Origin: Neoroseomonas eburnea
Lineage (GTDB): Bacteria; Pseudomonadota; Alphaproteobacteria; Acetobacterales; Acetobacteraceae
Assembly (NCBI RefSeq): GCF_018129005.1
Contig: NZ_JAAEDL010000017.1
Coordinates: 1-64,000 of the forward strand
DNA length: 64,000 bases
Direction: 5' to 3'
Position numbers and translations under genes: made by a program. The notes beneath the pieces are model-generated. The model made no database searches. It was not told the DNA's origin and saw only the letters and a program-made list of their open reading frames with translations. Every line of letters starts with the position of its first letter. Within the stretch, counting starts at the first letter, position 1. Below are positions 6,944 through 17,763 of the stretch, one piece after another.

Positions 6944-9900
6944 ATGGCCGGCTGGCAGTTCTGGATCGATCGTGGCGGCACCTTCACGGACATCGTGGCG
7001 CGGGATCCGGAGGGGCGGCTGACGACGCGCAAGCTGCTGTCCGAGAATCCGGAGCGCTACCGTGACGCGGCGGTGGCCGGCATCCGGGAGACGCTCGGCG
7101 TGGCGCCGGGCGCGCCGGTGCCCGCCGGCGCCATCGAGGCGGTGAAGATGGGCACCACCGTCGCCACCAATGCGCTGCTGGAGCGCAAGGGCGAGCGGGT
7201 GCTGCTGATCGTCAACCGCGGCTTCGGCGACATGCTGCGCATCGGCAACCAGGCGCGGCCGCGCCTGTTCGACCTCGATGTGCGGCTGCCGGAACTGTTG
7301 CATGAGCGCGTCGCCGAGATCGGCGGCCGTGTCGCGGTGGACGGGGCGGAGATCGAGGCGCTGGACGAGGACGCCGCGCGTGCCGCGCTGAAGGCCGCCT
7401 TCGCCGAAGGCATCCGCGCCGTCGCCATCGTGCTGATGCATGCCTGGGCACATCCGGAGCATGAGCAGCGGATCGGCGCGATCGCGCGCGAGGAAGGCTT
7501 CACCCAGGTCTCGCTGAGCCACCAGGCGAGCCCGCTGCCGCGCATCGTGCCGCGCGGCGACACCACGGTGGTCGATGCGTATCTGTCGCCGGTGCTGCGG
7601 CGCTATGTCGACCAGGTGGCCTCCGAACTGCAGGCCGTCCGCTCGCCGGACGCCGCAGGCGGGAGGCGTGAATCGGCCGGCCCGGACAAGGGCGTGCGGC
7701 TGTACTTCATGCAGTCGAACGGCGGGTTGACCGAGGCCGGTAGCTTCCAGGGCAAGGATGCGATCCTGTCCGGCCCCGCCGGCGGCATCGTCGGTGCGGC
7801 GCGCACCGCCGGGATGGGCGGGTTCGATCGCATCATCGGCTTCGACATGGGGGGAACCAGCACCGACGTCGCCCTCTATGCCGGCGAGTTCGAGCGCGCC
7901 TTCGAAACCGAGGTCGCCGGCGTGCGCATGCGCGCGCCGATGATGGCGATCAACACGGTCGCGGCGGGCGGCGGCTCCATCCTGCATTTCGACGGCGCGC
8001 GCATGCGCGTCGGGCCGGATTCCGCGGGCGCGGTGCCGGGGCCGGCCTGCTACCGCCGTGGCGGGCCGCTTGCCGTGACGGATGCCAACGTCATGGTCGG
8101 CAAGATCCAGCCGCGGCATTTCCCGGCGATCTTCGGCCCGGATGGCGACCAGCCCCTGGATGCCGAGGTCGTCCGCGCGAAGTTCGCGGCGCTGGCCGAG
8201 GAGATCGCCGCAGCCACCGGCACGCCGCAGGATCCGCGCAAGGTCGCCGAGGGCTTCCTGCGCATCGCCGTCGCCAACATGGCGAACGCCATCAAGCAGG
8301 TGAGCATCCAGAAGGGCCACGACGCCACGCGCTTCGCCCTGCAGTGCTTCGGCGGCGCGGGCGGGCAGCACGCCTGCCTGGTCGCCGACGCGCTCGGCAT
8401 GGAGACGGTGTTCATCCATCCCTTCGCCGGCGTGCTCTCCGCCTATGGCATGGGACTGGCGGATCAGGCGGCGATCCGCGAGGGCGCGGTGGAGGCGCCG
8501 CTGACGGCGGGCGGCATGGCCGACCTCGCCGCGCGGCTCGATGCGCTGGCCGAGGACGGCCGCGCGGAGCTGATCCGCCAGGGTGCCGACGCGGCGCGGC
8601 TCAAGGTCGCGCGCCGGCTGCACCTGCGCTACGCGGGCACCGATGCCTTCCTGCCGGTCGCCTTCGGCGCGCATGAGGAGGTGCTGGCCGCCTTCACCGA
8701 GGCGCATCGCCGCCGCTTCGGCTTCGCCACGCCGGAACGCCCGGTGGTGGTGGAAGCCTGCATCGCCGAGGTCACCATGCCCGGCGAGCAGGTCGACGAG
8801 GCCGCGCTGCCCGCGCGCCGGCCCGGCGAGGTGCCGGCCGCGATCGACACCGTGCCGCTCTTCACCGAGGGTACGGAGCACGCCGCCCCGGTCTATGACC
8901 GCGAGGCGCTGCATGCCGGCGACCGGCTCAAGGGCCCCGCGCTGATCCGCGAGGCCAATGCGACCACGGTCGTCGAGCCCGGCTGGACCGCGGAAGTCAC
9001 CGGGCGCAACCACCTCGTCCTGCGCCGCACCGAGCAGCGCGAGGCCGCGCGCCTGGCCGATGCCTCGCGCCCCGACCCGGTGATGCTGGAGCTGTTCAAC
9101 AACCTGTTCATGAACATCGCCGAGCAGGCGGGCGCGGTGCTGCAGAACACCTCGCTGTCCGTGAACATCAAGGAGCGGCTCGACTTCTCCTGCGCCATCT
9201 TCGACGCCGAGGGCTACCTGGTGGCGAACGCGCCGCATGTGCCGGTGCATCTGGGAGCGATGGGCGAGAGCGTGCGGACGGTGATCCGCTCGCGCCGGTC
9301 CACGCTGAAGCCCGGCGACGTGGTGGCGCTCAACAACCCGTCCAACGGCGGCACGCATCTGCCCGACATCACCGTCATCACCCCGGTCTTCGACGCGGCG
9401 GGGGCGGAGATCCTGTTCTTCGTCGGCAGCCGCGGCCACCACGCCGACATCGGCGGCCTGACGCCGGGCTCGACGCCGCCAGGGTCGAAGACGCTGGAGG
9501 AGGAAGGCGTCGTCATCGACGACTTCCTGCTGGTCGATGGCGGCACCATCCGCGAGGCCGAGTTCCGTGCGGTGCTGGCCGGGGCGAAGTACCCGGCGCG
9601 CAGCCCGGACGTGAACGTCGCCGACATCAAGGCGCAGGTCGCGTCCAACGAGAAGGCCGTGCAGGAACTCCAGCGCGCCGTCGCCGAGTTCGGCCTGCCT
9701 ACCGTGCGCGCCTACATGAAGCACGTGATGGACAATGCGGAGGAATCCGTCCGCCGCGTGCTGGAACGCCTGCCGGATGGCGAGTTCGCCACCTTCATCG
9801 ACGACGGCACGCCGCTGAAGGTCTCCGTCCGCGTCGACCACGCGCAGCGCCGCGCGGTGATCGACTTCACCGGCACCGGGCCGCAGCGGCCGGACAACTT

Positions 9901-10606
9901 CAATGCGCCTTCCGCCGTCTGCCGCGCCGTGGTGCTCTACTGCTTCCGCTGCCTGGTGGGCGAGGACATCCCGCTCAACGACGGCTGCCTCAAGCCGCTG
10001 GAGATCGTGATCCCCGACGGCACCTTCCTCAGCCCGCGGCCCGGCGCGGCGGTGGTCGCCGGCAACACCGAGGTCAGCCAGATGACCTGCAACGCGGTGC
10101 TGGCCGCGCTGGGCGCCTGTGCGTCGGCGCAGGCGACGATGAACAACCTTCTCTTCGGCGATGCCACCTACCAGTACTACGAGACGATCTGCGGCGGCAC
10201 CGGCGCCGGCCCGGGATTCCACGGCACCGGCCCGGTGCAGACGCACATGACCAACACGCGCATGACCGACCCGGAGATCCTCGAACTCCGCTACCCGGTG
10301 CGGCTGGAGGAATTCTCCATCCGCCGCGGCTCGGGCGGTGCGGGGCGGTGGCATGGCGGCGACGGGTCCCGCCGCCGCATCCGCTTCCTGCGACCGATGG
10401 AGGCCGTCATCGTCGCCTCCCGTCGCACCGTCGCGCCGCACGGCCTCGAAGGGGGCCTGGACGGCGCCGCCGGGCGGCAATGGGTGGAGCGCGCCGACGG
10501 CAGCGTGCAGCCACTGAAGGGCAGCGACCGCGCCAGCCTGCAGCCGGGCGACATCTTCGGCCTCGAGACGCCGGGCGGCGGCGGCTGGGGGGTGCCCGCC
10601 GGGTGA
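6944..10606 (+). CDS. oplAH: 5-oxoprolinase (ATP-hydrolysing), fused HyuA-HyuB type
   Basis: 1220 residues, the full length of single-chain 5-oxoprolinases. The HyuA half begins with the nucleotide-binding motif [11 protein letters not shown] (about 7-17) and has the second phosphate motif [13 protein letters not shown] (about 301-313). The HyuB half starts near residue 705 and contains [26 protein letters not shown] and RGHHADIGG. The enzyme opens 5-oxoproline to glutamate with ATP hydrolysis, as in the gamma-glutamyl cycle; related members hydrolyse hydantoins. The last codon overlaps the GTG of the AsmA gene (GTGA). Confidence 0.94.
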   Translation: MAGWQFWIDRGGTFTDIVARDPEGRLTTRKLLSENPERYRDAAVAGIRETLGVAPGAPVPAGAIEAVKMGTTVATNALLERKGERVLLIVNRGFGDMLRIGNQARPRLFDLDVRLPELLHERVAEIGGRVAVDGAEIEALDEDAARAALKAAFAEGIRAVAIVLMHAWAHPEHEQRIGAIAREEGFTQVSLSHQASPLPRIVPRGDTTVVDAYLSPVLRRYVDQVASELQAVRSPDAAGGRRESAGPDKGVRLYFMQSNGGLTEAGSFQGKDAILSGPAGGIVGAARTAGMGGFDRIIGFDMGGTSTDVALYAGEFERAFETEVAGVRMRAPMMAINTVAAGGGSILHFDGARMRVGPDSAGAVPGPACYRRGGPLAVTDANVMVGKIQPRHFPAIFGPDGDQPLDAEVVRAKFAALAEEIAAATGTPQDPRKVAEGFLRIAVANMANAIKQVSIQKGHDATRFALQCFGGAGGQHACLVADALGMETVFIHPFAGVLSAYGMGLADQAAIREGAVEAPLTAGGMADLAARLDALAEDGRAELIRQGADAARLKVARRLHLRYAGTDAFLPVAFGAHEEVLAAFTEAHRRRFGFATPERPVVVEACIAEVTMPGEQVDEAALPARRPGEVPAAIDTVPLFTEGTEHAAPVYDREALHAGDRLKGPALIREANATTVVEPGWTAEVTGRNHLVLRRTEQREAARLADASRPDPVMLELFNNLFMNIAEQAGAVLQNTSLSVNIKERLDFSCAIFDAEGYLVANAPHVPVHLGAMGESVRTVIRSRRSTLKPGDVVALNNPSNGGTHLPDITVITPVFDAAGAEILFFVGSRGHHADIGGLTPGSTPPGSKTLEEEGVVIDDFLLVDGGTIREAEFRAVLAGAKYPARSPDVNVADIKAQVASNEKAVQELQRAVAEFGLPTVRAYMKHVMDNAEESVRRVLERLPDGEFATFIDDGTPLKVSVRVDHAQRRAVIDFTGTGPQRPDNFNAPSAVCRAVVLYCFRCLVGEDIPLNDGCLKPLEIVIPDGTFLSPRPGAAVVAGNTEVSQMTCNAVLAALGACASAQATMNNLLFGDATYQYYETICGGTGAGPGFHGTGPVQTHMTNTRMTDPEILELRYPVRLEEFSIRRGSGGAGRWHGGDGSRRRIRFLRPMEAVIVASRRTVAPHGLEGGLDGAAGRQWVERADGSVQPLKGSDRASLQPGDIFGLETPGGGGWGVPAG

Positions 10607-13446
10607 GGAAGCGCCTCCTCCTCCTCGCCTTGCCGGCGGCGCTGCTGCTCGCCGCCTGGATCGGGCCGCGCCTGCTGGACTGGGAGGCGCAGCGGGACCG
10701 CGTGGCGGCGATCGCCAGCGCGCGGCTCGGCCGTCCGGTGACGCTGGAAGGGCCGCTCCGCCTGACGCTGCTGCCGCAGCCGATGGTCGAGGCCGAGGCC
10801 GTCCGCGTCGGCGGGACCGATGGCGCGGAGATCGGCGTCTCCGCGCGCGCACTGCATCTCCGTCTCGGCCTGCTGCCCTTGCTGGCGGGAAGGGTGGAGC
10901 CGCGCGACCTGGTGCTGGTCGGCGCCGATATCCACCTGCCCTGGCCGCCCGAGAGCATCGGCGCGCTGCGCCCGCCGCCCTGGCTGACCGGCTTCGACGC
11001 GCGCATCGAGGACAGCCGCGTCGCGGTCGGCGGCGCCGTGCTGGATGGGGTCGCCGCGCGCCTTGCCGTGCCGGGCCCGCTCGATGCCGTGCGCACCGAG
11101 GGCAGCTTCACCTGGCGCGGCGCTCCGGTGCGCTTCGAGGCGGTGATCGGCCGACCCGGCTTCGATGGCGTGGCGACGCTCGACCTCGCCATGGCCTCGC
11201 AGGGCGCGACGGCCACCGCCCGCGGCGTGCTGGTGGGGGAGGGCGGCTTCGAAGGCCGGGTCGAGGCCTCCGGCACCGACCTCGCCGCGCTCATCGCCTC
11301 CCCGGCCGGGTCGTTCCGCGCCAGCGGCCGGCTGACCGTCACGGCCGAGATCGCGGCGGCGGACGACCTTGCCCTCGACCTCGGTGGCGTGACCGGGCGA
11401 GGTGCCGCCACCTTCCGCTTCGCGCCCGCGCCGCGGCTCGACATCGCGCTGGCGCTGGCCCGGCTCGACCTCGATGCCTGGATCGCCGCGCTGCGCGGGG
11501 CGCAGCCGCCGCCCCTGCCGGTGGGGCTGGACCTCTCCGCCGAGGCGGCCTCCTTCCGTGGCCAGACGCTGCGCCGGCTGCGCGGCGGCGTGGTGCGGGA
11601 GAACGGGCGGCTGGTGCTCTCGGGCCTCTCCGCCCTGTTGCCGGGGGAAGCCCAGGTCGAGGCGGAGGGCACGGCTACGGGCGCGCGGCTGGAGCTCGCC
11701 CTGCGCTTCGCCGGACCGAGCCTGCGCGCGACGATCGCCGCCTTCGGCCTGCCGGTGGACCGCTACGATCCGGCCCGGCTGCGCGCCTTCGAAGGGCGCG
11801 CGCGGCTCGGGCTCGACCAGGCGCAGCTCGGCGTCCAGGACCTCGCGGCGGTGCTGGACGGGGCGCGGATCAGTGGTGCCGGGGTGCTGCGCTTCGGCGC
11901 CCGCCCGGCGCTCGGCCTCGGCCTGTCCTTCGATCGGCTGGACCTCGACGGGCTGCTGCCGGCGCCCGCCGCCTGGGCCGAGGCCCTGCGCGTCCCGCCG
12001 GGCTTCGACGCGAACCTGCGCATCGCAGCGGAAACCCTCGCCTGGCGAGGCATCGCCACCGAACGCGCGGCGCTCGATGCCGTGCTGGAGGGCGGGCGGA
12101 TCGGCCTGCGGCGGCTCTCGGGACGGGTCGGCGGCGCGGATCTCTCCCTGGCGGGAAGCGTCACGCTCGGCAGCGCGCCGCGCTTCGCCGATCTCGGGCT
12201 GGAAGTGGCGGCTCCCGCGTTGGGGCCGCTCGCGGAGGCGCTGGCGCCGCCGGCAGCCTTGCCCGCGGGTCTGCGGCCGCTGCCGCTGCGGCTGCGGCTC
12301 ACCGGGGGCGGGCCGGCCGAGGCCCTGGCGCTCGCCGCCGAGGGCGAGTTCGGCGAGTTGCGCTTCGAGGGCCAGGCCAATGCGAACCTGCCGCAGGGCC
12401 GCGCCGGCGGCTCGCTGACGCTGCGCCATCCCGGCGCGCCGCGCCTCGCGATGCTGCTTGGGGCGCAGGAGGCGCCGGCCTGGCTCGGGGAGGGCTCCTT
12501 CTCGCTGATCGCGACGCTCTCCGGCGGGCCGGCCGGCGTTGGCGCGGAGAGCCTGGAACTCGTCGCCGGCGGGCTGCGCGCGCGCGGGCAGCTCGCGCTG
12601 GCGCTCAACGGCGCGCGGCCGCGGCTGACCGGGCGCCTCGCCGCCGAGCGCCTGCCGTTGCCCGACCTGCCGCTGCGCGGGACCGAACCGCTCGATCTCG
12701 CGGCGCTCGGCCGCATGGACGCCGATATCGCGGTGACGGCGGTGGAGGTTGCCTCCCCTGACCTGCCGGCGTTGCGCGACGCGACGGCGCAGCTCCGGCT
12801 GGAGAGCGGGCGTCTCGGGCTGGACGAGCTGCGCGCCGGGCTCGGCGGCGGCGTGCTGGAGGGGCGGATCGCGCTCGATGCCTCGGCGCAGCCGCCGGTG
12901 CTGGAAGGTGCGCTCGGCGTGTCCGGAGTGACGCTGACCGGGCCGCTGTTCGGCCCGCCCTTCGATCTCGCCTCCGGCAGGCTGGAGGCGCAGGGGCGCT
13001 TTTCCGCCGCCGGCCACGCGCCCGCCGCCCTGCTGGCGACGCTCACGGGGGAGGGGCGCTTCGCGGTGGCCGACGGCGTGCTCGCCGGGGTGGCGCTGGG
13101 GGCCGCGGCGGGCGCCGCCGCCTTGGAGGACGCCGTGGCGGCGGAGGAGGGCGTGCGCGCCGCCCTGGACGGCGGCGCGACGGCGCTGGAACGGATGGAA
13201 GGCGGCTGGCGCGCCGCGGCGGGCGTGGTGACGCTCGAAGGCGTGCGAATCGCTGGGGAAGGCGGCATGACCGGCGGGATCGAGGGCAGCGTGGACCTGA
13301 CGCGGGGGAACCTCGACCTGCGCTTCCTGGTGCGGCCGGGGCCGGCCGAGGCGCCGCCGATCGCGCTGCGCGTGACCGGGCCGGCGGAGACGCCACGGCG
13401 GCAGCCGGAGATCGCGCCCTGGGCGCGGTGGCGGGCGGAACGGTGA
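10603..13446 (+). CDS. AsmA-family outer membrane assembly protein
   Basis: 947 residues starting with a GTG at 10603 that overlaps the oxoprolinase stop. An earlier in-frame ATG would lie deep inside oplAH and is rejected. The N terminus is RKR followed by a single hydrophobic anchor (about 4-20), then [20 protein letters not shown], the AsmA N-terminal signature. The body is a long beta-rich domain. The C-terminal AsmA_2 region has DGVLAGV and [18 protein letters not shown]. AsmA-like proteins are inner-membrane-anchored periplasmic bridges implicated in phospholipid transport and outer membrane homeostasis. Confidence 0.9.
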   Translation: MRKRLLLLALPAALLLAAWIGPRLLDWEAQRDRVAAIASARLGRPVTLEGPLRLTLLPQPMVEAEAVRVGGTDGAEIGVSARALHLRLGLLPLLAGRVEPRDLVLVGADIHLPWPPESIGALRPPPWLTGFDARIEDSRVAVGGAVLDGVAARLAVPGPLDAVRTEGSFTWRGAPVRFEAVIGRPGFDGVATLDLAMASQGATATARGVLVGEGGFEGRVEASGTDLAALIASPAGSFRASGRLTVTAEIAAADDLALDLGGVTGRGAATFRFAPAPRLDIALALARLDLDAWIAALRGAQPPPLPVGLDLSAEAASFRGQTLRRLRGGVVRENGRLVLSGLSALLPGEAQVEAEGTATGARLELALRFAGPSLRATIAAFGLPVDRYDPARLRAFEGRARLGLDQAQLGVQDLAAVLDGARISGAGVLRFGARPALGLGLSFDRLDLDGLLPAPAAWAEALRVPPGFDANLRIAAETLAWRGIATERAALDAVLEGGRIGLRRLSGRVGGADLSLAGSVTLGSAPRFADLGLEVAAPALGPLAEALAPPAALPAGLRPLPLRLRLTGGGPAEALALAAEGEFGELRFEGQANANLPQGRAGGSLTLRHPGAPRLAMLLGAQEAPAWLGEGSFSLIATLSGGPAGVGAESLELVAGGLRARGQLALALNGARPRLTGRLAAERLPLPDLPLRGTEPLDLAALGRMDADIAVTAVEVASPDLPALRDATAQLRLESGRLGLDELRAGLGGGVLEGRIALDASAQPPVLEGALGVSGVTLTGPLFGPPFDLASGRLEAQGRFSAAGHAPAALLATLTGEGRFAVADGVLAGVALGAAAGAAALEDAVAAEEGVRAALDGGATALERMEGGWRAAAGVVTLEGVRIAGEGGMTGGIEGSVDLTRGNLDLRFLVRPGPAEAPPIALRVTGPAETPRRQPEIAPWARWRAER

Positions 13447-13449
13447 GGC

Positions 13450-13683
13450 GGGGGAGACGCCGTCTCCCCCGGACCCCCTCTGCCAAAGGCCGAAAGGCCT
13501 TTGGAAACCGGGACTTGGCGCCGGGCCGAATGGCGGCCGCGGCAGTCCATCGAGCTGCCTTGCCCTTCGGGCGTCCTCCAAGAACGAGCGTGCGTCCCTC
13601 GGGCCCTATCGCCCTGAACCATTGGTTTCCAAAGGCCTTTCGGCCTTTGGCGGGGAGAGTTTGAGAGGGGCGGAGGCCCTCTC
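13450..13683. repeat. composite palindromic repeat, copy 2 (two inverted arms)
   Basis: Sits between the convergent AsmA and RHH genes. The left arm has a hairpin at 13450-13470 (GGGGGAGA/TCTCCCCC) and CCAAAGGCC-GAAA-GGCCTTTGG at 13483-13504. The right arm is the inverted counterpart: CCAAAGGCC-TTTC-GGCCTTTGG at 13629-13650, then a GAGAGGG/CCCTCTC hairpin at 13663-13683. The 125-base core between the arms does not match the cores of other copies. Confidence 0.82.
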
Positions 13684-13780
13684 ATGCCGGTCGGCCCTTC
13701 CGCTGGTCCGGTAACGGAATCCTGGCATCGCGCGCGGTCGCCCCGCCAGCCCCGCGCGCCATGCCGCCATTTCCGCCCGG

Positions 13781-13888
13781 CTAGAGCAGATCCCGATCAG
13801 GTGGAATCACCTGATCGGGCAAAGATGCTCGCGAAAACAAAAGGCTGGAGTGGTTGCCGTGAGCCAAGGCGAACGGAAACCGCTCTAG
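13781..13888. repeat. CTAG-bounded structured repeat, copy 1
   Basis: A 108-bp element with terminal inverted repeats CTAGAGC / GCTCTAG. It contains a perfect hairpin GATCAGGTG-GAAT-CACCTGATC, then AAAGATGCTCGCGAAAACA and GGCTGGAG. A related element lies at 19721-19818 with a changed but still paired stem. The right-hand CTAG supplies the TAG stop codon of the RHH gene. It resembles in layout the small intergenic palindromic elements of other alphaproteobacteria. Confidence 0.8.
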
Positions 13889-14103
13889 ACGCGCTGCGCG
13901 CGCAGCGCGAAGACCCGCAGCGTGCTGGCCAGTGGCGCGCCGTCGGCGGCCCGGCCGGCGTCGAGTTCCGCCACCAGCGCGGCGAGGCTCAGCCCGCGCG
14001 CCTTCGCCGCGGCGTCCAGCACCGCCCAGAATTCCGGCTCCAGCGCGACCGAGGTGCGGTGCCCGGCCAGCGAGAAGGAGCGCTTGGCCAGATGCGGCTT
14101 CAC
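13885..14103 (-). CDS. ribbon-helix-helix domain protein
   Basis: 72 residues matching the small alphaproteobacterial RHH family (PF13467). A beta strand KRSFSLAGHRTSVALE is followed by PEFWAVLDAAAKARGLSLAALVAELD. Such proteins are usually DNA-binding regulators; the target is unknown. Its start overlaps the fumC stop by 4 bp, so it is the second gene of a fumC operon. Its stop codon lies inside the terminal repeat of a structured intergenic element, suggesting that insertion of the element defined the 3' end. Confidence 0.87.
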   Translation of the reverse strand: MKPHLAKRSFSLAGHRTSVALEPEFWAVLDAAAKARGLSLAALVAELDAGRAADGAPLASTLRVFALRAQRV

Positions 14104-15512
14104 CCGCCGCCCTCCAGCGTGCCGCCGGGGCGCAGCATGTCCTCGGGCCGCACCCAGCGGTCGAAATCCTCCGGCGCGACATGGCCGAGACGGGCGGCGG
14201 CGTCCTTCAGCGTGAGATCCTCGGCGAGCGCCAGCTTCGCGATCTGCACCGCCTTATCGTAGCCGATGCGGGGATTGAGCGCGGTGACCAGCATCAGCGA
14301 CTTCGCCACCTGGTCGGCGATGCGCGCGCGGTTGGGTTCCAGCTTCGCCACCATGTGCGTCGCGAAGGACCGCGCAGCGTCGCCGAGCAGCGTCGTGCTC
14401 TCCAGCACGGCCTGGATGATGACCGGCTTGAAGACGTTCAGTTCCAGATGCCCCTGGCTGCCTGCGAAGGTGACGGTGGTGTGGTTGCCCATGACGCGGG
14501 CGGCGACCATGGTCAGCGCCTCGCTCTGCGTCGGGTTGGTCTTGCCGGGCATGATGCTGGAGGAAAGCCCGTCCGCCGGGATGACCAGCTCGCCGATGCC
14601 GGCGCGCGGGCCGGAGCCGAGCAGGCGGATGTCGTTGGCGACCTTGGTCAGCGACACCGCCACCGTGTTCAGCGCGCCGTGCAGTTCGACGAAGGCGTCG
14701 TGCGCGGCCATGCCTTCGGACTTGTCGGGGTTGGGCGCGAAGGCCTCCCCGGTGCGCTCGGCGACGATGGCGCAGAAGGCGTCGTCGAAATCGGGATGGC
14801 GGTTGAGCCCGGTGCCCGCCGCCGTGCCGCCCTGGGGCAGCAGCAGCAGGCGCGGGATGGTGTCCGCCACGCGGGCGATGCCGTTCTCGACCTGGCGCGC
14901 CCAGGTGGCGAACTCGCCGCCGAGGGTGACCGGCACCGCATCCATCAGATGCGTGCGGCCGAGCTTCACGATGCCGGCATACTCCGCAGCCTTGGCGGTC
15001 AGCGCCGCGTGCAGCGCGGTCAGGCCCGGCAGCAGGCGGTGCCGCACGGCATGGACGGCGGCGAGGTGCATCACCGTCGGGAAGGAATCGTTCGACGACT
15101 GGCCGCGGTTGACGTGGTCGTTCGGGTGGACCGGCTTCCGGCTGCCCAGCTTCTGGCCGAGCATCTCGTTGGCGCGGTTGGAGATGACCTCGTTCGCGTT
15201 CATGTTGGTCTGGGTGCCCGAGCCGGTCTGCCAGACGGGCAGCGGGAAGTCGGCGTCGCGGGCGCCGGATTCCACCTCCGCCGCGGCGGCCTTGATCGGT
15301 TCGGCGATCGCCTCGGGCAGTTCGCCGAGGCGGCGGTTGGCCTCCGCCGAGGCCCATTTCTGCAGGCCGGTGGCGCGGATCACGCCGGGGTCGAGGCGCG
15401 CATCGCCGATGCGGAACAGCGCGCGGGCGCGTTCCGTCTGCGGTCCCCAGTAGCGGTCGGCGGGGATCTCGATGGTGCCGAGGGAATCGGTCTCGGTGCG
15501 GGTAGCTGTCAT
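14100..15512 (-). CDS. fumC: fumarate hydratase class II
   Basis: 470 residues, normal for the class II enzyme, which interconverts fumarate and L-malate in the TCA cycle without an iron-sulfur cluster. Signature segments present are TGSGTQTNMNANEV, GRTHLMDAVP and the flexible catalytic loop SSSIMPGKTNPTQSE. The ATG at 15510-15512 is followed by the expected N terminus (TETDSLGTIEIPADRYWGPQ). It is divergent from the DUF4332 gene and overlaps the downstream RHH gene by 4 bp. A class I fumarase is encoded 2.5 kb away, so the cell has both forms. Confidence 0.97.
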   Translation of the reverse strand: MTATRTETDSLGTIEIPADRYWGPQTERARALFRIGDARLDPGVIRATGLQKWASAEANRRLGELPEAIAEPIKAAAAEVESGARDADFPLPVWQTGSGTQTNMNANEVISNRANEMLGQKLGSRKPVHPNDHVNRGQSSNDSFPTVMHLAAVHAVRHRLLPGLTALHAALTAKAAEYAGIVKLGRTHLMDAVPVTLGGEFATWARQVENGIARVADTIPRLLLLPQGGTAAGTGLNRHPDFDDAFCAIVAERTGEAFAPNPDKSEGMAAHDAFVELHGALNTVAVSLTKVANDIRLLGSGPRAGIGELVIPADGLSSSIMPGKTNPTQSEALTMVAARVMGNHTTVTFAGSQGHLELNVFKPVIIQAVLESTTLLGDAARSFATHMVAKLEPNRARIADQVAKSLMLVTALNPRIGYDKAVQIAKLALAEDLTLKDAAARLGHVAPEDFDRWVRPEDMLRPGGTLEGGG

Positions 15513-15603
15513 GCCGGGGCTCCGCTGCGGATTTTGGTGCCCGGCCTGCCGGGCGCAACGTTATCCTGTCGCCATCGAATCGAGATCACGGGAGGCCGCG
15601 CCG

Positions 15604-16011
15604 ATGACCTACAGGATCGAGGAGATCGAGGGCATCGGGAAGGTCTATGGCGACAAGCTGCGCGCGGCCGGGGTGAAGGACACCGACGCGCTGCTGGCCC
15701 GATGCGCCACGCCGAAGGATCGCGCGACGCTCGCGGCCGCGACCGGCATCCCCGATGCGCTGGTGCTGAAATTCGCCAATCGTGCCGACCTGATGCGGGT
15801 GAAGGGCATCGGCGAGGAATATGCCGACCTGCTCGAGGCCGCCGGCGTGGACACCGTGCCCGAGCTGGCGCAGCGCAAGGCCGCCAACCTGTACGCCGCG
15901 ATGGAGACCGTCAACGCCGCGAAGAAGCTGGTGCGCCAGGCGCCGGGCCTGGCCGCGGTCGAAGGCTGGATCGCCGCGGCGAAGGACCTGCCGCGCAAGC
16001 TGCAGTACTGA
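15604..16011 (+). CDS. DUF4332 domain protein (helix-hairpin-helix)
   Basis: 135 residues. Two helix-hairpin-helix units are evident: IEEIEGIGKVYGDKLRAAGV near the N terminus and LMRVKGIGEEYADLLEAAGV in the centre. This is the DUF4332 pattern, in which HhH motifs mediate sequence-independent DNA or protein contacts. The function is not established. It is a single gene between the divergent fumC and the convergent VOC gene. Confidence 0.85.
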   Translation: MTYRIEEIEGIGKVYGDKLRAAGVKDTDALLARCATPKDRATLAAATGIPDALVLKFANRADLMRVKGIGEEYADLLEAAGVDTVPELAQRKAANLYAAMETVNAAKKLVRQAPGLAAVEGWIAAAKDLPRKLQY

Positions 16012-16076
16012 AGGCGCCGCCCGGCGCTTGACGGCGCGGCGCACATGCCGTCGGCCACCGAAGATGGCCGTCGGGA

Positions 16077-16484
16077 TCAGTCGGGCTCGCCGTAGGTCGC
16101 GATCTCGATCAGGTTGCCGTCCGGATCGCGGCAATAGACGGAGGTGATGGGGCCGAGCGCCCCGTCCTTCGCCACCGGGCCGAGTTCCACCGCGACGCCG
16201 CAACGCTGGAGATGGGCAATGATCTGCTCCGCGCTGACCGTCACGATGAAGCAGAGATCCTCGGTCCCCGGCACGCCGCCCGCCGCGCCGGTCCACCATT
16301 CCTGCTGCGTGGATTCGACCGGCCGGAGGTTGATCTTCTGCCCGCCGAACTTCAGCGCGGTACGGCGATGGTGGCCGAATTCCTCGACCTCCATCCCGAG
16401 CACGCGCTGGTACCAGGAAGCGGAGATGGTCACGTCGCGGCAGGTGACGACCAGGTGGTCGAGGCGATCGACGGCGAAGCGCAT
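16077..16484 (-). CDS. VOC (glyoxalase/dioxygenase superfamily) protein
   Basis: 135 residues with one complete VOC unit: DRLDHLVVTCRDV, WYQRVLGMEVEEF, and near the C terminus YCRDPDGNLIEIATYGEPD, with His9 and the late Glu as likely metal ligands. Such proteins bind a divalent metal and catalyse isomerisation, bond cleavage or resistance reactions; the substrate is not evident. It is the last gene of a minus-strand set with RidA (6 bp upstream) and a DUF1272 gene. Confidence 0.88.
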   Translation of the reverse strand: MRFAVDRLDHLVVTCRDVTISASWYQRVLGMEVEEFGHHRRTALKFGGQKINLRPVESTQQEWWTGAAGGVPGTEDLCFIVTVSAEQIIAHLQRCGVAVELGPVAKDGALGPITSVYCRDPDGNLIEIATYGEPD

Positions 16485-16490
16485 GCGGGC

Positions 16491-16883
16491 TCAGGCCTTC
16501 TTCGGGAGGCGGGCGGTGACCTCGATCTCGATCTTCATCGCATCGGTCTGCAGCCCGGCATGGATCAGGGTGGAGGCAGGCCTCGCGCGGCCAAGGTATT
16601 TCTTCACCACCGGCCAGCAGGGTTCCCAGTCGGCGCGGTCCGGCACGATGAACAGCACGCGCACCACGTCGTCGAGCGTCGCCCCCGCCTGCGCCAGAGC
16701 CGCGGCGATGTTGCGGAAGGTCTGTTCGGCCTGCGCCGCCACATCCGGCTGGATGGTCATGGTCGTGTAGTCGTAGCCGGTGGTGCCGGAAACCCAGACA
16801 TCGTCGCCGATCACGACGGCGCGGGAGTAGCCGATCTCCTCCTCGAACTTCGAGCCGGAGGAGATCAGGCGGCGTTCGGTCAT
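16491..16883 (-). CDS. RidA family protein
   Basis: 130 residues of the YjgF/YER057c/UK114 (RidA) family, with VWVSGTTGYD at the strand that lines the trimer interface and ARPASTLIHAGL near the C-terminal part. Archetypal RidA deaminates reactive enamine/imine intermediates and carries a conserved arginine in an RxA motif. Here the RPAS segment provides the arginine. The sequence is closer to the Rid subfamilies whose role is less certain. It lies between DUF1272 and VOC genes with short gaps. Confidence 0.88.
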   Translation of the reverse strand: MTERRLISSGSKFEEEIGYSRAVVIGDDVWVSGTTGYDYTTMTIQPDVAAQAEQTFRNIAAALAQAGATLDDVVRVLFIVPDRADWEPCWPVVKKYLGRARPASTLIHAGLQTDAMKIEIEVTARLPKKA

Positions 16884-16902
16884 GGGGCGTCTCCGGGGCT
16901 GG

Positions 16903-17160
16903 TCAGGCGGTGACCGGGCCGCCGCAGCGGTCCGGCCGGTGGATGCGGTCCTTCGAGGCGGGAAACGTCTCCAGCTTCGCCGCCGGGCGGATCGGCCGGC
17001 GCACCAGCTCCCCGCCGCAGTTCGGGCAGAGCCCGCCAGGCAGCTTGGTGCGGGCGCAGTCCACGCACCAGGTGCATTCGAAGGAGCAGATCAGCGCGTC
17101 GCGGCTCTCGGGCGACAGGTCGCGGCCGCAGCATTCGCAGTTCGGGCGGAGTTGGAGCAT
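16903..17160 (-). CDS. DUF1272 zinc-ribbon-like protein
   Basis: 85 residues. The first 60 contain eight cysteines as CECCGRDL, CSFECTWCVDC and CPNCGGEL, the DUF1272 arrangement of a double zinc-binding fold. The C-terminal quarter (RRPIRPAAKLETFPAS) is basic. Function is unknown. ATG at 17158-17160. It sits 19 bp upstream of the RidA gene and 29 bp downstream of a small membrane protein gene, all on the minus strand. Confidence 0.88.
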   Translation of the reverse strand: MLQLRPNCECCGRDLSPESRDALICSFECTWCVDCARTKLPGGLCPNCGGELVRRPIRPAAKLETFPASKDRIHRPDRCGGPVTA

Positions 17161-17189
17161 CGGTGTTCCTTCCTCGGGCCCCCATACTG

Positions 17190-17435
17190 TCATCGCGCGG
17201 GCGGCGCGACGAGGCGGCGCACGATCGGCAGCACGACCAGCAGGATGGGGGAGGCGACCGGCCACGACGTGGCCCGGTCGGCCGGGCTGGCAGTCGGGGC
17301 CTCGCCCAGGATGCCGGGCGCGAGCGCGGCGGATGCGCCCCAGACGATGCAGGTCACGATGACGAGGAGCCGCGGTGGCATGACGATCCCGGCAAAGCGT
17401 GCCGGCATGCGGGGGTGCGGGCCGGTGCCGGACAC
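17190..17435 (-). CDS. small hypothetical membrane protein
   Basis: 81 residues at most. Two hydrophobic stretches are visible, VIVTCIVWGASAALAPGI and SPILLVVLPIVRRLV, consistent with two membrane segments. An internal ATG at 17379-17381 (MPPRLLVIV) would give a 63-residue protein that begins just before the first helix and may be the true start. Not recognised as a named family. Support comes from its position as first gene of the DUF1272-RidA-VOC group. Confidence 0.5.
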   Translation of the reverse strand: MSGTGPHPRMPARFAGIVMPPRLLVIVTCIVWGASAALAPGILGEAPTASPADRATSWPVASPILLVVLPIVRRLVAPPAR

Positions 17436-17507
17436 GAGAATGGGCCGAATGGCGCATTCTCAAGCGGGCTCTCATACCAATGGCCCGTTTGCCTGATCTG
17501 TGGAACC

Positions 17508-17732
17508 GAGAGGGGCCTTGCCCCTCTCGGGCTCTCCCCACCAAAGGCCCGAGGCCTTTGGAAACCGATACCTGGCGCCGTGCGCCACTGTCAGGATCAA
17601 TGCCGAAACCCGCCCTTGCGCACGAAACGCGCCCGTAGCGATCGGACTGCCTGAACCGCGCGGCACCAGATGATGGTTTCCAAAGGCCTCGGGCCTTTGG
17701 CGGGGTGGCTTGGAGGGGCAGAGCCCCTCCAA
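17508..17732. repeat. composite palindromic repeat, copy 3 (two inverted arms)
   Basis: The left arm has GAGAGGGGC/GCCCCTCTC at 17508-17528 and CCAAAGGCC-CGA-GGCCTTTGG at 17541-17561. The right arm is inverted: CCAAAGGCC-TCG-GGCCTTTGG at 17680-17700, then TTGGAGGGGC/GCCCCTCCAA at about 17710-17732. The core of about 118 bases is unrelated to the core of copy 2 although the arms are alike. Confidence 0.82.
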
Positions 17733-17763
17733 TTCCGCCCTCACCGGTCATTCCAAAGGGCCG

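Noticed and set aside
6863..10852. Very long minus-strand open frame (over 1300 codons) opposite 5-oxoprolinase
   Set aside because: Antisense shadow produced by GC-rich codon bias; composition is His/Arg/Asp-rich with no domain, and the plus strand encodes a clear enzyme.
10291..13581. Minus-strand frame of about 1100 codons opposite the AsmA gene
   Set aside because: Same antisense effect; Arg/Gln-rich without motifs.
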